From NCBI RefSeq assembly GCF_001618865.1, contig NZ_CP015136.1, positions 4,499,001 to 4,563,000 on the forward strand: a stretch of 64,000 bases of DNA. The letters run 5' to 3'. Positions 51,315 through 60,438 of this stretch are shown piece by piece. Below the pieces are notes generated by a model. The model searched no databases. It was not told the DNA's origin and saw only the letters and a program-made list of their open reading frames with translations. Positions within the stretch are counted from its first letter, which is position 1. Every line of letters begins with the position of its first letter. The translations under genes were made by a program, and so were the position numbers. The stretch is from Luteitalea pratensis (GTDB lineage: Bacteria > Acidobacteriota > Vicinamibacteria > Vicinamibacterales > Vicinamibacteraceae).

Positions 51315-52151
51315 ATGTCGTTCCGCCCGGATTTCCCCTATCGGCTCGCCGCGATCGACATCGACGACACGCTGGTGGGTCCGGACAAGCAGATCAGCCC
51401 TCAAAACCGTGCGGCCATCGATCGGTTGCAGGCAGCGGGTTGCCGCGTCGTGCTGGCCTCCGGCCGCGAGCACCACAGCATGGCCATCTACCAGAAGCGA
51501 CTCGGCCTGGACGACTTCGTCGTGGCCAACCAGGGCGCACTGGTCGTCCATCCCGCCAGCGGCCGTCAGCTGTGGCGGCGCCCGGTCGAGCCCGAGCTCG
51601 CCGCCCGCCTGCTGGCACGTGGCCGTGCCGAGGGCTTCGATGTCCTGCTGGCCACCGACGAAGGCTTCGTCGCCAGCCCGACCAGCCCGTGGGTCGTGCA
51701 CGACTATGCCCAGCGCGACGGCACCTTGCGCGTGCACGCGCGCGATCTCGATGACGAGGTCATACGCGCGCCACTCAAGGTGTTGTGGTACGGGCAGACA
51801 GCCGAGGTGCACGCGTTCAACCGGGTGATGACCGACGAACTCGCCGAGACCGCGGAAGTGGTCGTCACCACCGCACACCTGCTCGAATTCAATGCACCCG
51901 ACGCCACGAAGGCCGCCGGCGTGGCCGCGGTCGCCGGCCATTACGGCATCCCACGCGCTGAGGTTGTCGCCTTCGGCGACAGCCACAACGACGTGTCGAT
52001 GCTGCGCTGGGCCGGCCTGGGGGTCGCGATGCCCCACGCCCTGCCGGAAGCACAGGCGGCCGCCGATTTCATCGCGCCTGACGCGGATCCCGAGTACGCG
52101 CTCGCCGTCGTCATCGATCTGCTGCTCGCCGGCGATCACGTCCAGCGCTGA
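51315..52151 (+). CDS. HAD-superfamily phosphatase, Cof type
   Basis: 278 aa. HAD motif I AIDIDDTLVGP (nucleophile and general-acid Asp), motif II LASGRE, Lys in FNAPDATKAAGV and motif IV GDSHNDVSML. A type IIB cap lies between residues ~85 and 190. Such enzymes hydrolyse sugar phosphates or related metabolites; the substrate cannot be given. A GTG three bases upstream (51312) is the alternative start. Confidence 0.92.
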   Translation: MSFRPDFPYRLAAIDIDDTLVGPDKQISPQNRAAIDRLQAAGCRVVLASGREHHSMAIYQKRLGLDDFVVANQGALVVHPASGRQLWRRPVEPELAARLLARGRAEGFDVLLATDEGFVASPTSPWVVHDYAQRDGTLRVHARDLDDEVIRAPLKVLWYGQTAEVHAFNRVMTDELAETAEVVVTTAHLLEFNAPDATKAAGVAAVAGHYGIPRAEVVAFGDSHNDVSMLRWAGLGVAMPHALPEAQAAADFIAPDADPEYALAVVIDLLLAGDHVQR

Positions 52152-52176
52152 TCGCGAACCGCGCCAGCCCATCACG

Positions 52177-52878
52177 TCAGAGGGCCTGGTGCTCCATCAC
52201 CAGCGACGTTGCGTCAGCCGCATCATCGCGGCGTTCGAGCAGGCCGCGTAACCGCTGGAGATCCTCGCGCACCTGGGCCTGTGGATCCTGGCCGAGCAGT
52301 GCCGCCACCTTGCGTCCGACGCTGCCGCCCGGGGGCGAATACTGGAAATGCACGGCGATCTGCGTCTGGCCCGACCCGATCGGGCGGAAGATGACGCTGC
52401 CGGCGCTGACGATGTCGGCCGGCGTCGTGCTCTTCCACGAGAGCAGCGCATTGGGTTCGTCGCTCAGGATTTCGGCGTCCCATTCGAGGCGCAGGTTGCC
52501 CGGTCCGCGCACCACCCAGTGCGATCGATACGCGTCAATCACGTCCACCCGCTCGACGTGGCGGAGGAAGCGCGCGAGATTACCGAGATCACGCCAGAAG
52601 CGATACACCTCGCCCACCGGACGGCCGATCATGACGCTCTCGCGCACGTGGATGCCCGCGGCCCCGCCAAGCCAGCGCTTCGTGTCGGTGCGGGCGGCCT
52701 CGTCACCGAGCAGCGCCAGTTTCACAGGGCAGTGACCAGTCACGCCTCGTGCGAGCAGGCTCGCGCCGAGCGCGTGGCGGGCGCCCCGCATGCGCGGCTG
52801 CCGAGAGGCCAGGTACAGCAGGCCCGCGCCCGCCGCTACCGATCCGATTCGCTCCCATCGTCCCAGGTTCGTATGCAC
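52177..52878 (-). CDS. Membrane-associated SRPBCC (polyketide-cyclase-like) protein
   Basis: 233 aa. N-terminal hydrophobic part (SVAAGAGLLYLASRQP, ALGASLLARGVTGHCPV) is of the DUF2892 type, followed from ~residue 80 by a START/SRPBCC lipid-binding domain (VRESVMIGRPVGEVYRFWRD through AVHFQYSPPGGSVGRKVAAL). This pairing is common in stress-linked loci. The GTG at 52878 has GAGGAG 8 bp upstream and is preferred over a longer open frame. It is divergent from the Lmo0937-like gene. Confidence 0.82.
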   Translation of the reverse strand: MHTNLGRWERIGSVAAGAGLLYLASRQPRMRGARHALGASLLARGVTGHCPVKLALLGDEAARTDTKRWLGGAAGIHVRESVMIGRPVGEVYRFWRDLGNLARFLRHVERVDVIDAYRSHWVVRGPGNLRLEWDAEILSDEPNALLSWKSTTPADIVSAGSVIFRPIGSGQTQIAVHFQYSPPGGSVGRKVAALLGQDPQAQVREDLQRLRGLLERRDDAADATSLVMEHQAL

Positions 52879-53021
52879 GTCGCGAACTCCTCTCACGTGG
52901 ACCGACGCCCTGCCGTCGAGCCATGCCAGGGCGCCTCCATGGACACGCACCCGTGACGAGTGCGCCACCTCCCGTCCATGCAAGAACGCGTGCAGGTCCG
53001 GAGCGACGGCTGGACGTCACG

Positions 53022-53037
53022 CGGAATGTCCCTTGCA
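53022..53037 (+). promoter_or_regulatory. Candidate sigma-54 promoter for the Lmo0937-like gene
   Basis: CGGAATGTCCCTTGCA: GG-N10-GC with a perfect TTGCA at -12; the -24 element GGAATG has two mismatches to GGCACG. Transcription would start near 53048, 16 bp before the ATG. Confidence 0.5.
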
Positions 53038-53063
53038 TCGGGTGACCTGACAGGAGGAAAACC

Positions 53064-53219
53064 ATGCTCTGGACTTTGGCGTTGATCCTGTTCGTGCTGT
53101 GGCTGATCGGAACGGTGAGTGCGTACACGATGGGCGGCCTGATTCACGCGCTGCTCGTGCTCGCGCTCATTCTGGTCGTACTGAATCTGTTCACTGGCAC
53201 CCGTCGCACCGCACTCTAG
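53064..53219 (+). CDS. Lmo0937-family small membrane protein
   Basis: 51 aa with two hydrophobic helices (LWTLALILFVLWLIG and LIHALLVLALILVVLNLF) and the conserved MGGLIHxLL turn, ending in a basic tail. This family is widespread, usually stress-induced, and of unknown mechanism. CAGGAGGAAAACC before the ATG is a strong ribosome-binding site. Confidence 0.85.
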   Translation: MLWTLALILFVLWLIGTVSAYTMGGLIHALLVLALILVVLNLFTGTRRTAL

Positions 53220-53408
53220 CCGGGCGGGGGCCTTCAGCCGGCTTCGGCGCCGCGCCCTTCGGCGCAGGCATCCGCGATTGCTGAGGGCTCCCGCCGCGGG
53301 CCGGTTGTGTCTGCGATTGAGACTACCTGCCGCGCTGCCCTACAGGCGTGCTCGAGTTCACGGGCAACCGCTGTGACGAAATCCATCGACCCGGCAAGCT
53401 GGCACCTC

Positions 53409-53424
53409 AGGCACGGCCCTTGCC
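53409..53424 (+). promoter_or_regulatory. Candidate sigma-54 promoter of the treZ operon
   Basis: AGGCACGGCCCTTGCC: GGCACG (-24) and TTGC (-12) with exact GG-N10-GC spacing, the best match in the window. The predicted start at about 53435 is within a few bases of the annotated treZ ATG, so translation may begin at the very 5' end or further downstream. Confidence 0.65.
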
Positions 53425-53436
53425 AAACCGGCAGCC

Positions 53437-55362
53437 ATGGTCGAGTCCTCTCGCCTCCAGGAACCCGCCGGCCGCCTCCACCGCGCCTCCAGCGCCCCGG
53501 TCGCCGCCGCGCGACGGCTCCCCATCGGCGCGGACGTCGTTGCACGGTCTTGCGTGCACGTGCGCGTCTGGGCGCCCGCGCACGCAAGTGTGTCGGTGCG
53601 GCTGGACGCCCACGACTGGCAGCTGCGCGCCGAACCGGGCGGCTACTTTTCGGCCGAAGTGCCTGGCCACGCAGGTAGCCGGTACGGCTTCCTGCTCGGG
53701 AATGACGCCACGGTGTATCCCGACCCGGCCTCGCGGTCGCAGCCGCAGGGTCCTCACGGCCTGTCGGAAGTCATCGATCCCGCCTCGTATGCGTGGCGTG
53801 ACGATGACTGGGCCGGACTCACCCGTGACCCGATCCTGTACGAGTTGCACGTCGGCACCTTCACGCCGGAAGGCACGTATGCGGCCGCCGAGGCGCACCT
53901 GGACGACCTCGCGGCTCTCGGGATCACGGTCCTCCAGGTCATGCCGGTGGCAGAATTCCCGGGCACGTTCGGGTGGGGATACGACGGTGTCGGCCTGTTC
54001 GCGCCATCGCACCTCTATGGACGCCCGGACGACCTGCGCCACTTCGTCGACCGGGCGCACGCCGCCGGTCTCGCGGTGATCCTCGATGTCGTCTACAACC
54101 ACGTCGGACCGGACGGCAACTACCTGCGCGTCTTCGCACGCGACTACTTCACCGACCGCTACGACAACGAATGGGGCGACGCACTGAACTTCGACGGCCC
54201 CGCCTCCGAACCGGTACGTGAATGGGTCCTCAGCAACGTCGCGTACTGGGTGCGTGAATTCCACGTCGACGGGTTCCGTCTGGATGCCACGCAACAGATC
54301 TTCGATGCGTCGCCAGAGCATCTCGTCGCCGCAATCGCGCGAACCGCGCGCGAGGCCGCTGGTGGCAGGCGCGTGCTCGTCACGGCCGAGAACGAACCGC
54401 AGCATGCGCGTTTCGTGCAGCCGCGCGAGGTGGGCGGCTACGGACTCGATGCGATGTACAACGAGGACTTCCACCACTCCACGCGCATGACCCTCGTCGG
54501 GACACACGAGGCCTACTTCACGGACTATCGCGGCGTCGCCAGCGAATGGCTCGCGTGCGCTCGGTGGGGCGTGCTCTTCCAGGGGCAGCACTACTCGTGG
54601 CAGAAGGCGCCACGGGGCACGCCGGGCCTCCGCCTTCCACGCAGCACCTGCGTGCACTTCCTCGAGAATCACGACCAGGTCGCCAATACGGACCGCGGGC
54701 GGCGGCTCGTCGATCTCGCTCGTCCCGCCGATCTGCGGGCCATGACGGCGCTGCTGCTGTTGTTGCCCGCGATGCCGATGCTGTTCCAGGGCCAGGAGTT
54801 CGGGTCGCGTCGGCCGTTCGTCTATTTCGCCGACCACCAGGCGCCACTCCGTGACCACGTGGCGAAGGGACGCCGGGAATTCCTCGATCAGTTCGAGCGC
54901 CTGAGAGATCCGGCCGTGGCTGCCGCGCGCGCGGCGCCGCACGAGGCCGCGTCGTTCCGGCAGTGCCAGCTGCATCGCGATCCGCATGATGCGGATCAGG
55001 CGGCGTGGCGTGCGCTGCACCGCGATCTGCTCGGCCTGCGATGTGACCGTCCCCGCTGCAACGGCGCGCATGTCCTGGACGGCGCTGCCCCGGATGCCAC
55101 GCTGCTCCTGCTCCGCTACTTTGGCGACAACGATGCCGACTGGCTGTTGCTGTTCAATGCCGGCGCGGATCGTGATGTCGCGTCACTCTCCGAGCCGCTC
55201 ATCGCGCCGCCTGCGGGTCGCACCTGGCAACCGCGGTGGTCGAGCGAAGCATTCATGTATGGCGGACAGGGCGAGATGTCCTGGTCGCCGGGCCGGTGGC
55301 CGGTGTCGGGCCACGCACTGGTCGTGATGCAGGCCGCGCATACCGAGGACGACCCTGCATGA
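53437..55362 (+). CDS. treZ: Malto-oligosyltrehalose trehalohydrolase
   Basis: GH13 enzyme, 641 aa, that releases trehalose from maltooligosyltrehalose. N-terminal beta domain (CVHVRVWAPAHASVSVRLDA), then the (beta/alpha)8 barrel: DVVYNHVGPDG, FHVDGFRLDATQQI (nucleophile Asp), VTAENEPQHARF (acid/base Glu) and FLENHDQVANT. FGWGYDGVGLFAPSHLYGRP is typical of TreZ. TreY is not in the window. Residues 1-27 are extra to the family's usual start at RRLPIGADV. Overlaps the debranching-enzyme gene by 4 bp. Confidence 0.93.
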   Translation: MVESSRLQEPAGRLHRASSAPVAAARRLPIGADVVARSCVHVRVWAPAHASVSVRLDAHDWQLRAEPGGYFSAEVPGHAGSRYGFLLGNDATVYPDPASRSQPQGPHGLSEVIDPASYAWRDDDWAGLTRDPILYELHVGTFTPEGTYAAAEAHLDDLAALGITVLQVMPVAEFPGTFGWGYDGVGLFAPSHLYGRPDDLRHFVDRAHAAGLAVILDVVYNHVGPDGNYLRVFARDYFTDRYDNEWGDALNFDGPASEPVREWVLSNVAYWVREFHVDGFRLDATQQIFDASPEHLVAAIARTAREAAGGRRVLVTAENEPQHARFVQPREVGGYGLDAMYNEDFHHSTRMTLVGTHEAYFTDYRGVASEWLACARWGVLFQGQHYSWQKAPRGTPGLRLPRSTCVHFLENHDQVANTDRGRRLVDLARPADLRAMTALLLLLPAMPMLFQGQEFGSRRPFVYFADHQAPLRDHVAKGRREFLDQFERLRDPAVAAARAAPHEAASFRQCQLHRDPHDADQAAWRALHRDLLGLRCDRPRCNGAHVLDGAAPDATLLLLRYFGDNDADWLLLFNAGADRDVASLSEPLIAPPAGRTWQPRWSSEAFMYGGQGEMSWSPGRWPVSGHALVVMQAAHTEDDPA

Positions 55363-57455
55363 CGACTTCCATCCACGCTCCCGACCTGCTGTCCGAACTG
55401 GTGCCGCTCGTGCGGCGGGTTCCGTTCGTCGCTGGCGAGACGCCCACGCTCGAAGAACACGGCAGCCGTGAGTGGCTCGTCACCAACGGGCTCGGCGGTT
55501 ACGCGTCCGGTACCGTCACCGGTGCGCTGACGCGCCGCTTCCACGGCCTGCTCGTCGCGGCGCTGCCGTCGCCGCTCGGGCGCCAGATGCTGCTCACGCA
55601 TCTCGAGGAGCGCCTCACGTTTCGTGATGGGCATCGCGAGTGGCTCGGCCTGCACGGCACGACCGGTCAACTCGCGCAGGCCGAAGCAGGCCGCTACCTG
55701 GAGGAGTTCCGGCTCGAGGCGGGATTGCCGGTCTGGCGCTACGTCGTCAACGGTGCCGTCATCGAGAAGTCGCTGCTGATGCCACACGGGCAGAACACCG
55801 TCCACGTGACCTATCGACTGCTGGATGGCGCGAGGCGCGTGCGCCTCTCGCTTCGCCCCATCGTCGGCTTCCGGCCGCACGAAGCGCCCGTCGACCGCTC
55901 CCCCGTCGACGGTTACACCGTCAGCGTCCGCGGCCAGCGCATCGAGGTCGCGGCCGACGAACAGCGGCCCGCGTTGCGCCTGGTGCTGCACGCGCCGACA
56001 GGCGGGTTCTCGCTCGACGACCAGGCGATCCACGACGTGCGCTACCTGGTCGAGGAACGCCGTGGGTACGACTTCGCCGGGCCGCTCTGGAGCCCCGGCC
56101 GCTTTCGCACCGATCTCCTGCAGGGCACGCCCGTCACGGTGATCGCATCGGCCGAGTCCTGGGACATGCTGTCTGCCGTGAACCCCGAGGGTGCCCGCGC
56201 GATGGAGCGCGCCCGCAGGGCACGCCTGCTCTGCATGGCGCGTCCAGCCGTACGGAGCGGAGTCGGCGCCGAACTCGTCCTCGCGGCCGATCAGTTCCTC
56301 ATGACGCCGATCTCGCGCACGCACGACCAGGTCCGCGCCGAGGCCAGCGGCGGCCACGCGCGGTCGGTGATCGCCGGTTATCACTGGTTCACCGACTGGG
56401 GACGCGACACGATGATCTCCCTCGAAGGGCTGACGCTGTGCACCGGCCGCGTGGACGAGGCACGCGATATCCTGCGTACGTTCGCCTACCACGTGCGTGA
56501 CGGCCTGATTCCGAACATGTTCCCAGAGGGTGGGCAGGAAGGGCTGTACCACACCGCCGATGCGACCCTCTGGTTCTTCCACGCCGTCGATCGGTACCAC
56601 CGGTACACGCACGACGACCTGCTGCTGCGTGAACTCCTGCCGACGCTGCGGCGGATCGTGGACGCGCATCGCGAGGGCACGCGCTTCGGGATCGGCGTGG
56701 ACCCGGCCGATGGCCTGCTGCGGCAGGGCGCGGAGGGCTACCAGCTCACGTGGATGGATGCCAAGGTCGACGGATGGGTGGTCACGCCGCGTCGCGGCAA
56801 GGCGGTCGAGATCAACGCGCTCTGGTACAACGCCGTGTCATTGCTCGCGGGATGGCTCCGGGGCGGCGACCATGACGCCGACGCGGACGGCCTCGCCGAG
56901 TACGCCGCGCAGGTCCGGGCGACGTTCAACGCGCGCTTCTGGAACGACGGCAGCGGCTGCCTGTTCGACGTCGTGGACGGCGAATCAGGAGACGACCCGG
57001 CCTGCCGCCCGAACCAGGTCTTCGCCATGAGCCTTCGGCATCCCGTGCTCGAGCCCCAGCACTGGGACGCCGTCCTCGAGACGGTCCGTCGCGAACTGCT
57101 GACGCCCGTGGGCCTGAGGTCACTCTCGCCTGCGCATCCCGACTACAAGCGACAGTACTTCGGCGACTTGCGTACGCGCGACGCGGCGTATCACCAGGGG
57201 ACCGTGTGGAGCTGGCTGATCGGCCCCTTCATCGATGCGTGGCTGGCGCGCCATCCGGACGACGCGGAGGGTGCCCGCCGCTTCGTCGCGCCGGCGCTGG
57301 CCCACCTCGATCAGGGCTGCGTGGGATCGGTGAGCGAAGTGTTCGACGCCGAAGCACCGTACGCGCCGCGCGGGTGCATCGCCCAGGCGTGGGGCGTGGC
57401 CGAGTGGCTGCGCGCGTGGGACCGGACGGCTACTCCTCCGCGTCCGTCGCGGTGA
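55359..57455 (+). CDS. Glycogen debranching enzyme (amylo-alpha-1,6-glucosidase, GDE family)
   Basis: 698 aa. N-terminal GDE_N domain (REWLVTNGLGGYASGTVTGA, TRRFHGLLVAALPSPLGR) and from ~residue 310 an (alpha/alpha)6 GH133-like catalytic domain: YHWFTDWGRDTMISLEGL, NMFPEGGQEGLYHTADATLW, TWMDAKVDGWVVTPRRGKAV EINALWYNA and the C-terminal YHQGTVWSWLIGPFIDAW. It would remove alpha-1,6 branches from glycogen, feeding linear maltodextrin to trehalose formation with TreZ. The 3' end overlaps the convergent regulator gene by 26 bp. Confidence 0.93.
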   Translation: MTTSIHAPDLLSELVPLVRRVPFVAGETPTLEEHGSREWLVTNGLGGYASGTVTGALTRRFHGLLVAALPSPLGRQMLLTHLEERLTFRDGHREWLGLHGTTGQLAQAEAGRYLEEFRLEAGLPVWRYVVNGAVIEKSLLMPHGQNTVHVTYRLLDGARRVRLSLRPIVGFRPHEAPVDRSPVDGYTVSVRGQRIEVAADEQRPALRLVLHAPTGGFSLDDQAIHDVRYLVEERRGYDFAGPLWSPGRFRTDLLQGTPVTVIASAESWDMLSAVNPEGARAMERARRARLLCMARPAVRSGVGAELVLAADQFLMTPISRTHDQVRAEASGGHARSVIAGYHWFTDWGRDTMISLEGLTLCTGRVDEARDILRTFAYHVRDGLIPNMFPEGGQEGLYHTADATLWFFHAVDRYHRYTHDDLLLRELLPTLRRIVDAHREGTRFGIGVDPADGLLRQGAEGYQLTWMDAKVDGWVVTPRRGKAVEINALWYNAVSLLAGWLRGGDHDADADGLAEYAAQVRATFNARFWNDGSGCLFDVVDGESGDDPACRPNQVFAMSLRHPVLEPQHWDAVLETVRRELLTPVGLRSLSPAHPDYKRQYFGDLRTRDAAYHQGTVWSWLIGPFIDAWLARHPDDAEGARRFVAPALAHLDQGCVGSVSEVFDAEAPYAPRGCIAQAWGVAEWLRAWDRTATPPRPSR

Positions 57456-58824
57456 TCGGCTCGGCGTGCCACAGGCCGTATCGCCGCAGCTTGTTGTAGA
57501 GGGTCGGGCGGTGGATGCCGAGCATCGCCGCGGCGGCCCGCTTGTTGCCGCGCGTGCGCTCGAGCGTCTGCACGATTGCCAGTCGCTCGATCTCCTCCAG
57601 GGACTGCCCGATCGGCATCGACCCGTGGCGCGACACCGTCATCGGGTGACGCACCGTATCCGGCAGGTCGTCGAGGCGGATGTCGGAGCCGATGCACAGG
57701 ATGACCGCGCGCTCGATCACGTGTTCGAGCTCGCGCACGTTGCCCGGCCATGGATGCCGCTCGAGTGCTCGCAGCGCCTGCGGTTCGATCCCGCTCACGT
57801 GCCGGCGATGCCGTTCGGCGAACTGCCCGATGAACCGCACCACCAGCAACGCAAGGTCGCCCTCGCGCTCGCGGAGCGGAGGCAGATCGATCACGATCGT
57901 GTTGAGGCGGAAGAAGAGGTCCTCGCGCAAGGCGCCGCTCCTCACCGCCTCGTCGGGATCGACGTTGGTCGCGCAGAGCACGCGCACATCCGCCCGCTGG
58001 CTCGTGGTGCTGCCGACCGGCCTGAACTCGCGCTCCTGCAACACCCGCAGCAGCTTCACCTGCAGCGCCAGGGGCATTTCCGCGATCTCGTCGAACAGGA
58101 CCGTGCCGCCCTGGGCGATCTCGAGCAGACCCTTCTTGTCGGCCATCGCGCCGGTGAAGGCGCCGCGCCGATGACCGAACAGCTCGGATTCGAGCAGTTC
58201 GGCGGGAATGGCTGCGCAATTCAATCGGATGAAGGGATGCGAGCCACGCAAGCTGTGCTCGTGCACCGCCGAGGCCATCAGTTCCTTGCCGGTGCCGTTC
58301 TCCCCGACGATGAGCACGTTGGCATCGGTCGGCGCCGCCGCCCGCGCCAGGCGAAATGCGTCACGCATGCCTGCCGACCGTGAGACCAGCGAGCCGAAGG
58401 TCTCGGCGCCAGGCTCGAGTTCAGCTCGGCTCGCCTCGTCCACCGACGCGGCACGCCGCGCCAGAGCGCGACGCAAGTGCTCTATCAACGACCCGGGGTC
58501 GACCGGTTTCTCCAGCAGCGTGAACGCACCCTCGCCAAGGATCTCGACCGCAAGCGACACCGTCGCATGCCTGGTGACAACCAGCACGGGGGCGTGGCCC
58601 AGGTCGTCATGGCAACGACGCAACCAGTCGAGTCCGGACTCGTCTGGCAGGACCAGCTCGAGTAGCACCGCGTGAGGACGCCACAACCGCAACTGGATCT
58701 CCCCGCCGGCGCCCTCTCGCACCAGTCGCAAGGCGTACCCCTGCGCTTCAAGGGCCGCCACCACGACGTCGTCTTCGGGTAGCTCCGGGTCGACCACGAG
58801 CACCCGTGTGAGCGGTCGCGTCAC
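57430..58824 (-). CDS. NtrC-like sigma-54 activator with Asp-to-Glu receiver
   Basis: 464 aa. The N-terminal receiver-like domain keeps VLVVDPELPEDD (one Asp of the pocket) and the Lys (LLEKPVD), but the phospho-acceptor position reads VLLELVLPDESG: Glu replaces Asp. AAA+ domain: GENGTGKE, GAFTGA, GGTVLFDEIAEM; Fis-type helix-turn-helix NKRAAAAMLGIHRPTLYNKL at the end. Glu at this site often mimics phosphorylation, so the protein may be constitutively active or sense something else. GTG at 58824 opens at the receiver. It lies between three genes with sigma-54-type promoters and is the likely activator. Confidence 0.92.
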   Translation of the reverse strand: MTRPLTRVLVVDPELPEDDVVVAALEAQGYALRLVREGAGGEIQLRLWRPHAVLLELVLPDESGLDWLRRCHDDLGHAPVLVVTRHATVSLAVEILGEGAFTLLEKPVDPGSLIEHLRRALARRAASVDEASRAELEPGAETFGSLVSRSAGMRDAFRLARAAAPTDANVLIVGENGTGKELMASAVHEHSLRGSHPFIRLNCAAIPAELLESELFGHRRGAFTGAMADKKGLLEIAQGGTVLFDEIAEMPLALQVKLLRVLQEREFRPVGSTTSQRADVRVLCATNVDPDEAVRSGALREDLFFRLNTIVIDLPPLREREGDLALLVVRFIGQFAERHRRHVSGIEPQALRALERHPWPGNVRELEHVIERAVILCIGSDIRLDDLPDTVRHPMTVSRHGSMPIGQSLEEIERLAIVQTLERTRGNKRAAAAMLGIHRPTLYNKLRRYGLWHAEPITATDAEE

Positions 58825-59251
58825 GATGGATCGTGCCTCGTCACGGACGCCGACCCCGCAGACCCACAAGGGGATGCCGCGCCGCAACAGGGGCCGTCCC
58901 GATACGTCGGGGTTCCACGGCGCACGCCCGCCGTTTCGCGGTCAGCCGATATCGCTCGTCCACGACGATCGCTCTTGCAAGCGATGTACCGCGCCGCAAC
59001 GCACGACAGCAGGTGGTTTGCCGGGCTGTACGCGTCTCCGACACCGCGTTGTCTATTGCGACGACTGCACGGGACTGCGGCAGGAGGTCCGCATCCCGCC
59101 CGGGCCGCGAACGACTCACGACCGGCTGACGGTTCTTCAAGGGAATCATCGAACCCATGGCGGCTCCAGCGGCCGGCGATGCACGGAACGTCAGTTGCAG
59201 AGCGGCCGGTGGTCATCGAACCGCTCGTGCCATGCCCACAGGAGCCCTTGC
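58825..59251. other. Divergent intergenic region with sigma-54 promoter
   Basis: 427 bp between the activator and the glycosyltransferase. Only the promoter at 59184-59199 is recognised. It would be the natural place for enhancer sites of the activator; no clear inverted repeat was identified by eye. Confidence 0.5.
59184..59199 (+). promoter_or_regulatory. Candidate sigma-54 promoter of the glycosyltransferase gene
   Basis: CGGAACGTCAGTTGCA: GGAACG (-24, one mismatch) and TTGCA (-12, perfect) with GG-N10-GC spacing. Predicted start ~59209, giving a 43-nt leader. Confidence 0.58.
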
Positions 59252-60364
59252 ATGCTGACGCATCGTCATGTCGTCGTGATTGGCCTGTCCATCAGTTCGT
59301 CGTGGGGCAATGGCCACGCAACGACGTACCGGAGCCTCCTGGGTGCGCTGGCGCGGCGTGGGCATGACGTCCTGTTCCTCGAGCGCGACGTGCCGTGGTA
59401 CGCGGCGCACCGCGACCTCCGCGACTGGGACAGCGTGCGCGTCGCGTTCTACGACTCGCTCGACGACCTCGGACGCCAGTATCGTTCCGCGATCCAGGCA
59501 GCCGATGTCGTCATCGTCGGGTCATTCGTGCCGGAAGGTGCGGCGGTGCTGGACTGGGTGCGCCGCAATGCGAACGGAGTGCTGATGTTCTACGACATCG
59601 ACACGCCGACCACGCTGTCGCGGCTCGAGGCGGACCAGTCGTGCGAGTACGTCCGTCGTGACCAGCTCGGGCTGGTCGACACGGTGCTGTCCTTCGCCGC
59701 CGGTACCGCGCTCGATCGACTGACGTCTCTCGGGGCACGCCGCGCGCACGCGCTCTGCTGCTCGGTTGACCCCTGTGTGCACCTGCCCGTCAACGAACCG
59801 ACGCGTTGGGACCTCGGCTACCTGGGGACCTATGCCGCCGATCGGCAGGCGGCGGTCGAGCGGCTCCTGTTGGGCGTGGCGAGGCAACGCGTGACCGGGC
59901 GCTTCGCGGTGGCCGGCCCGATGTATCCCGACACTATCGACTGGCCTGCGAACGTCGACCGCGTGGATCACCTGCCGCCGCTCGCACACGCGGCCTTCTT
60001 TTGCGGGCAGCGGTTCACGCTCAATCTCACGCGCGCCGACATGCGTCGTCTCGGCCACTCGCCGAGCGTGCGGCTGTTCGAGGCGGCGGCCTGCGGCGCC
60101 GCCATCATCAGCGATGCATGGGATGGGCTGGAGGACTTCTTCGAGCCATACGTCGAAATCCTGCCGGCCTCGAGCGCGGCCGACGTCCTGCAGTACCTCG
60201 ACATCTCAGACGCCGAACGACGCACGATCGGCCAGCGGGCGCGTGACCGCGTGCTCTCGGCCCACACGTCGGAACATCGTGCAGTGGAACTCGAAGCGTA
60301 CGTCGCCGAGGCAATGGGCCTGCATGACCTGGCGCGCGCACGGATGGCGGCAAGCCCGGAATGA
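59252..60364 (+). CDS. CgeB-like glycosyltransferase
   Basis: 370 aa of GT-B type. N-terminal VVVIGLSISSSWGNGHATTY resembles CgeB/spore-maturation proteins; the middle has MFYDIDTPTTLSRLE and SFAAGTALDRL; the C-terminal domain shows FTLNLTRADMRRLGHSPSVR LFEAAACGAAIISDAW, the nucleotide-sugar site of the family. Probably transfers a sugar to a surface or storage glycan. ACAGGAGCCC precedes the ATG. Neighbours (treZ, debranching enzyme, sigma-54 activator) suggest a stress-linked carbohydrate function. Confidence 0.82.
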   Translation: MLTHRHVVVIGLSISSSWGNGHATTYRSLLGALARRGHDVLFLERDVPWYAAHRDLRDWDSVRVAFYDSLDDLGRQYRSAIQAADVVIVGSFVPEGAAVLDWVRRNANGVLMFYDIDTPTTLSRLEADQSCEYVRRDQLGLVDTVLSFAAGTALDRLTSLGARRAHALCCSVDPCVHLPVNEPTRWDLGYLGTYAADRQAAVERLLLGVARQRVTGRFAVAGPMYPDTIDWPANVDRVDHLPPLAHAAFFCGQRFTLNLTRADMRRLGHSPSVRLFEAAACGAAIISDAWDGLEDFFEPYVEILPASSAADVLQYLDISDAERRTIGQRARDRVLSAHTSEHRAVELEAYVAEAMGLHDLARARMAASPE

Positions 60365-60438
60365 TCCCCAGCGACCGGACGCCGGGCTGAGACAGCCCGG
60401 CGCGACCAGACACACGTCAACGTGCCTCGGGGCCCACT

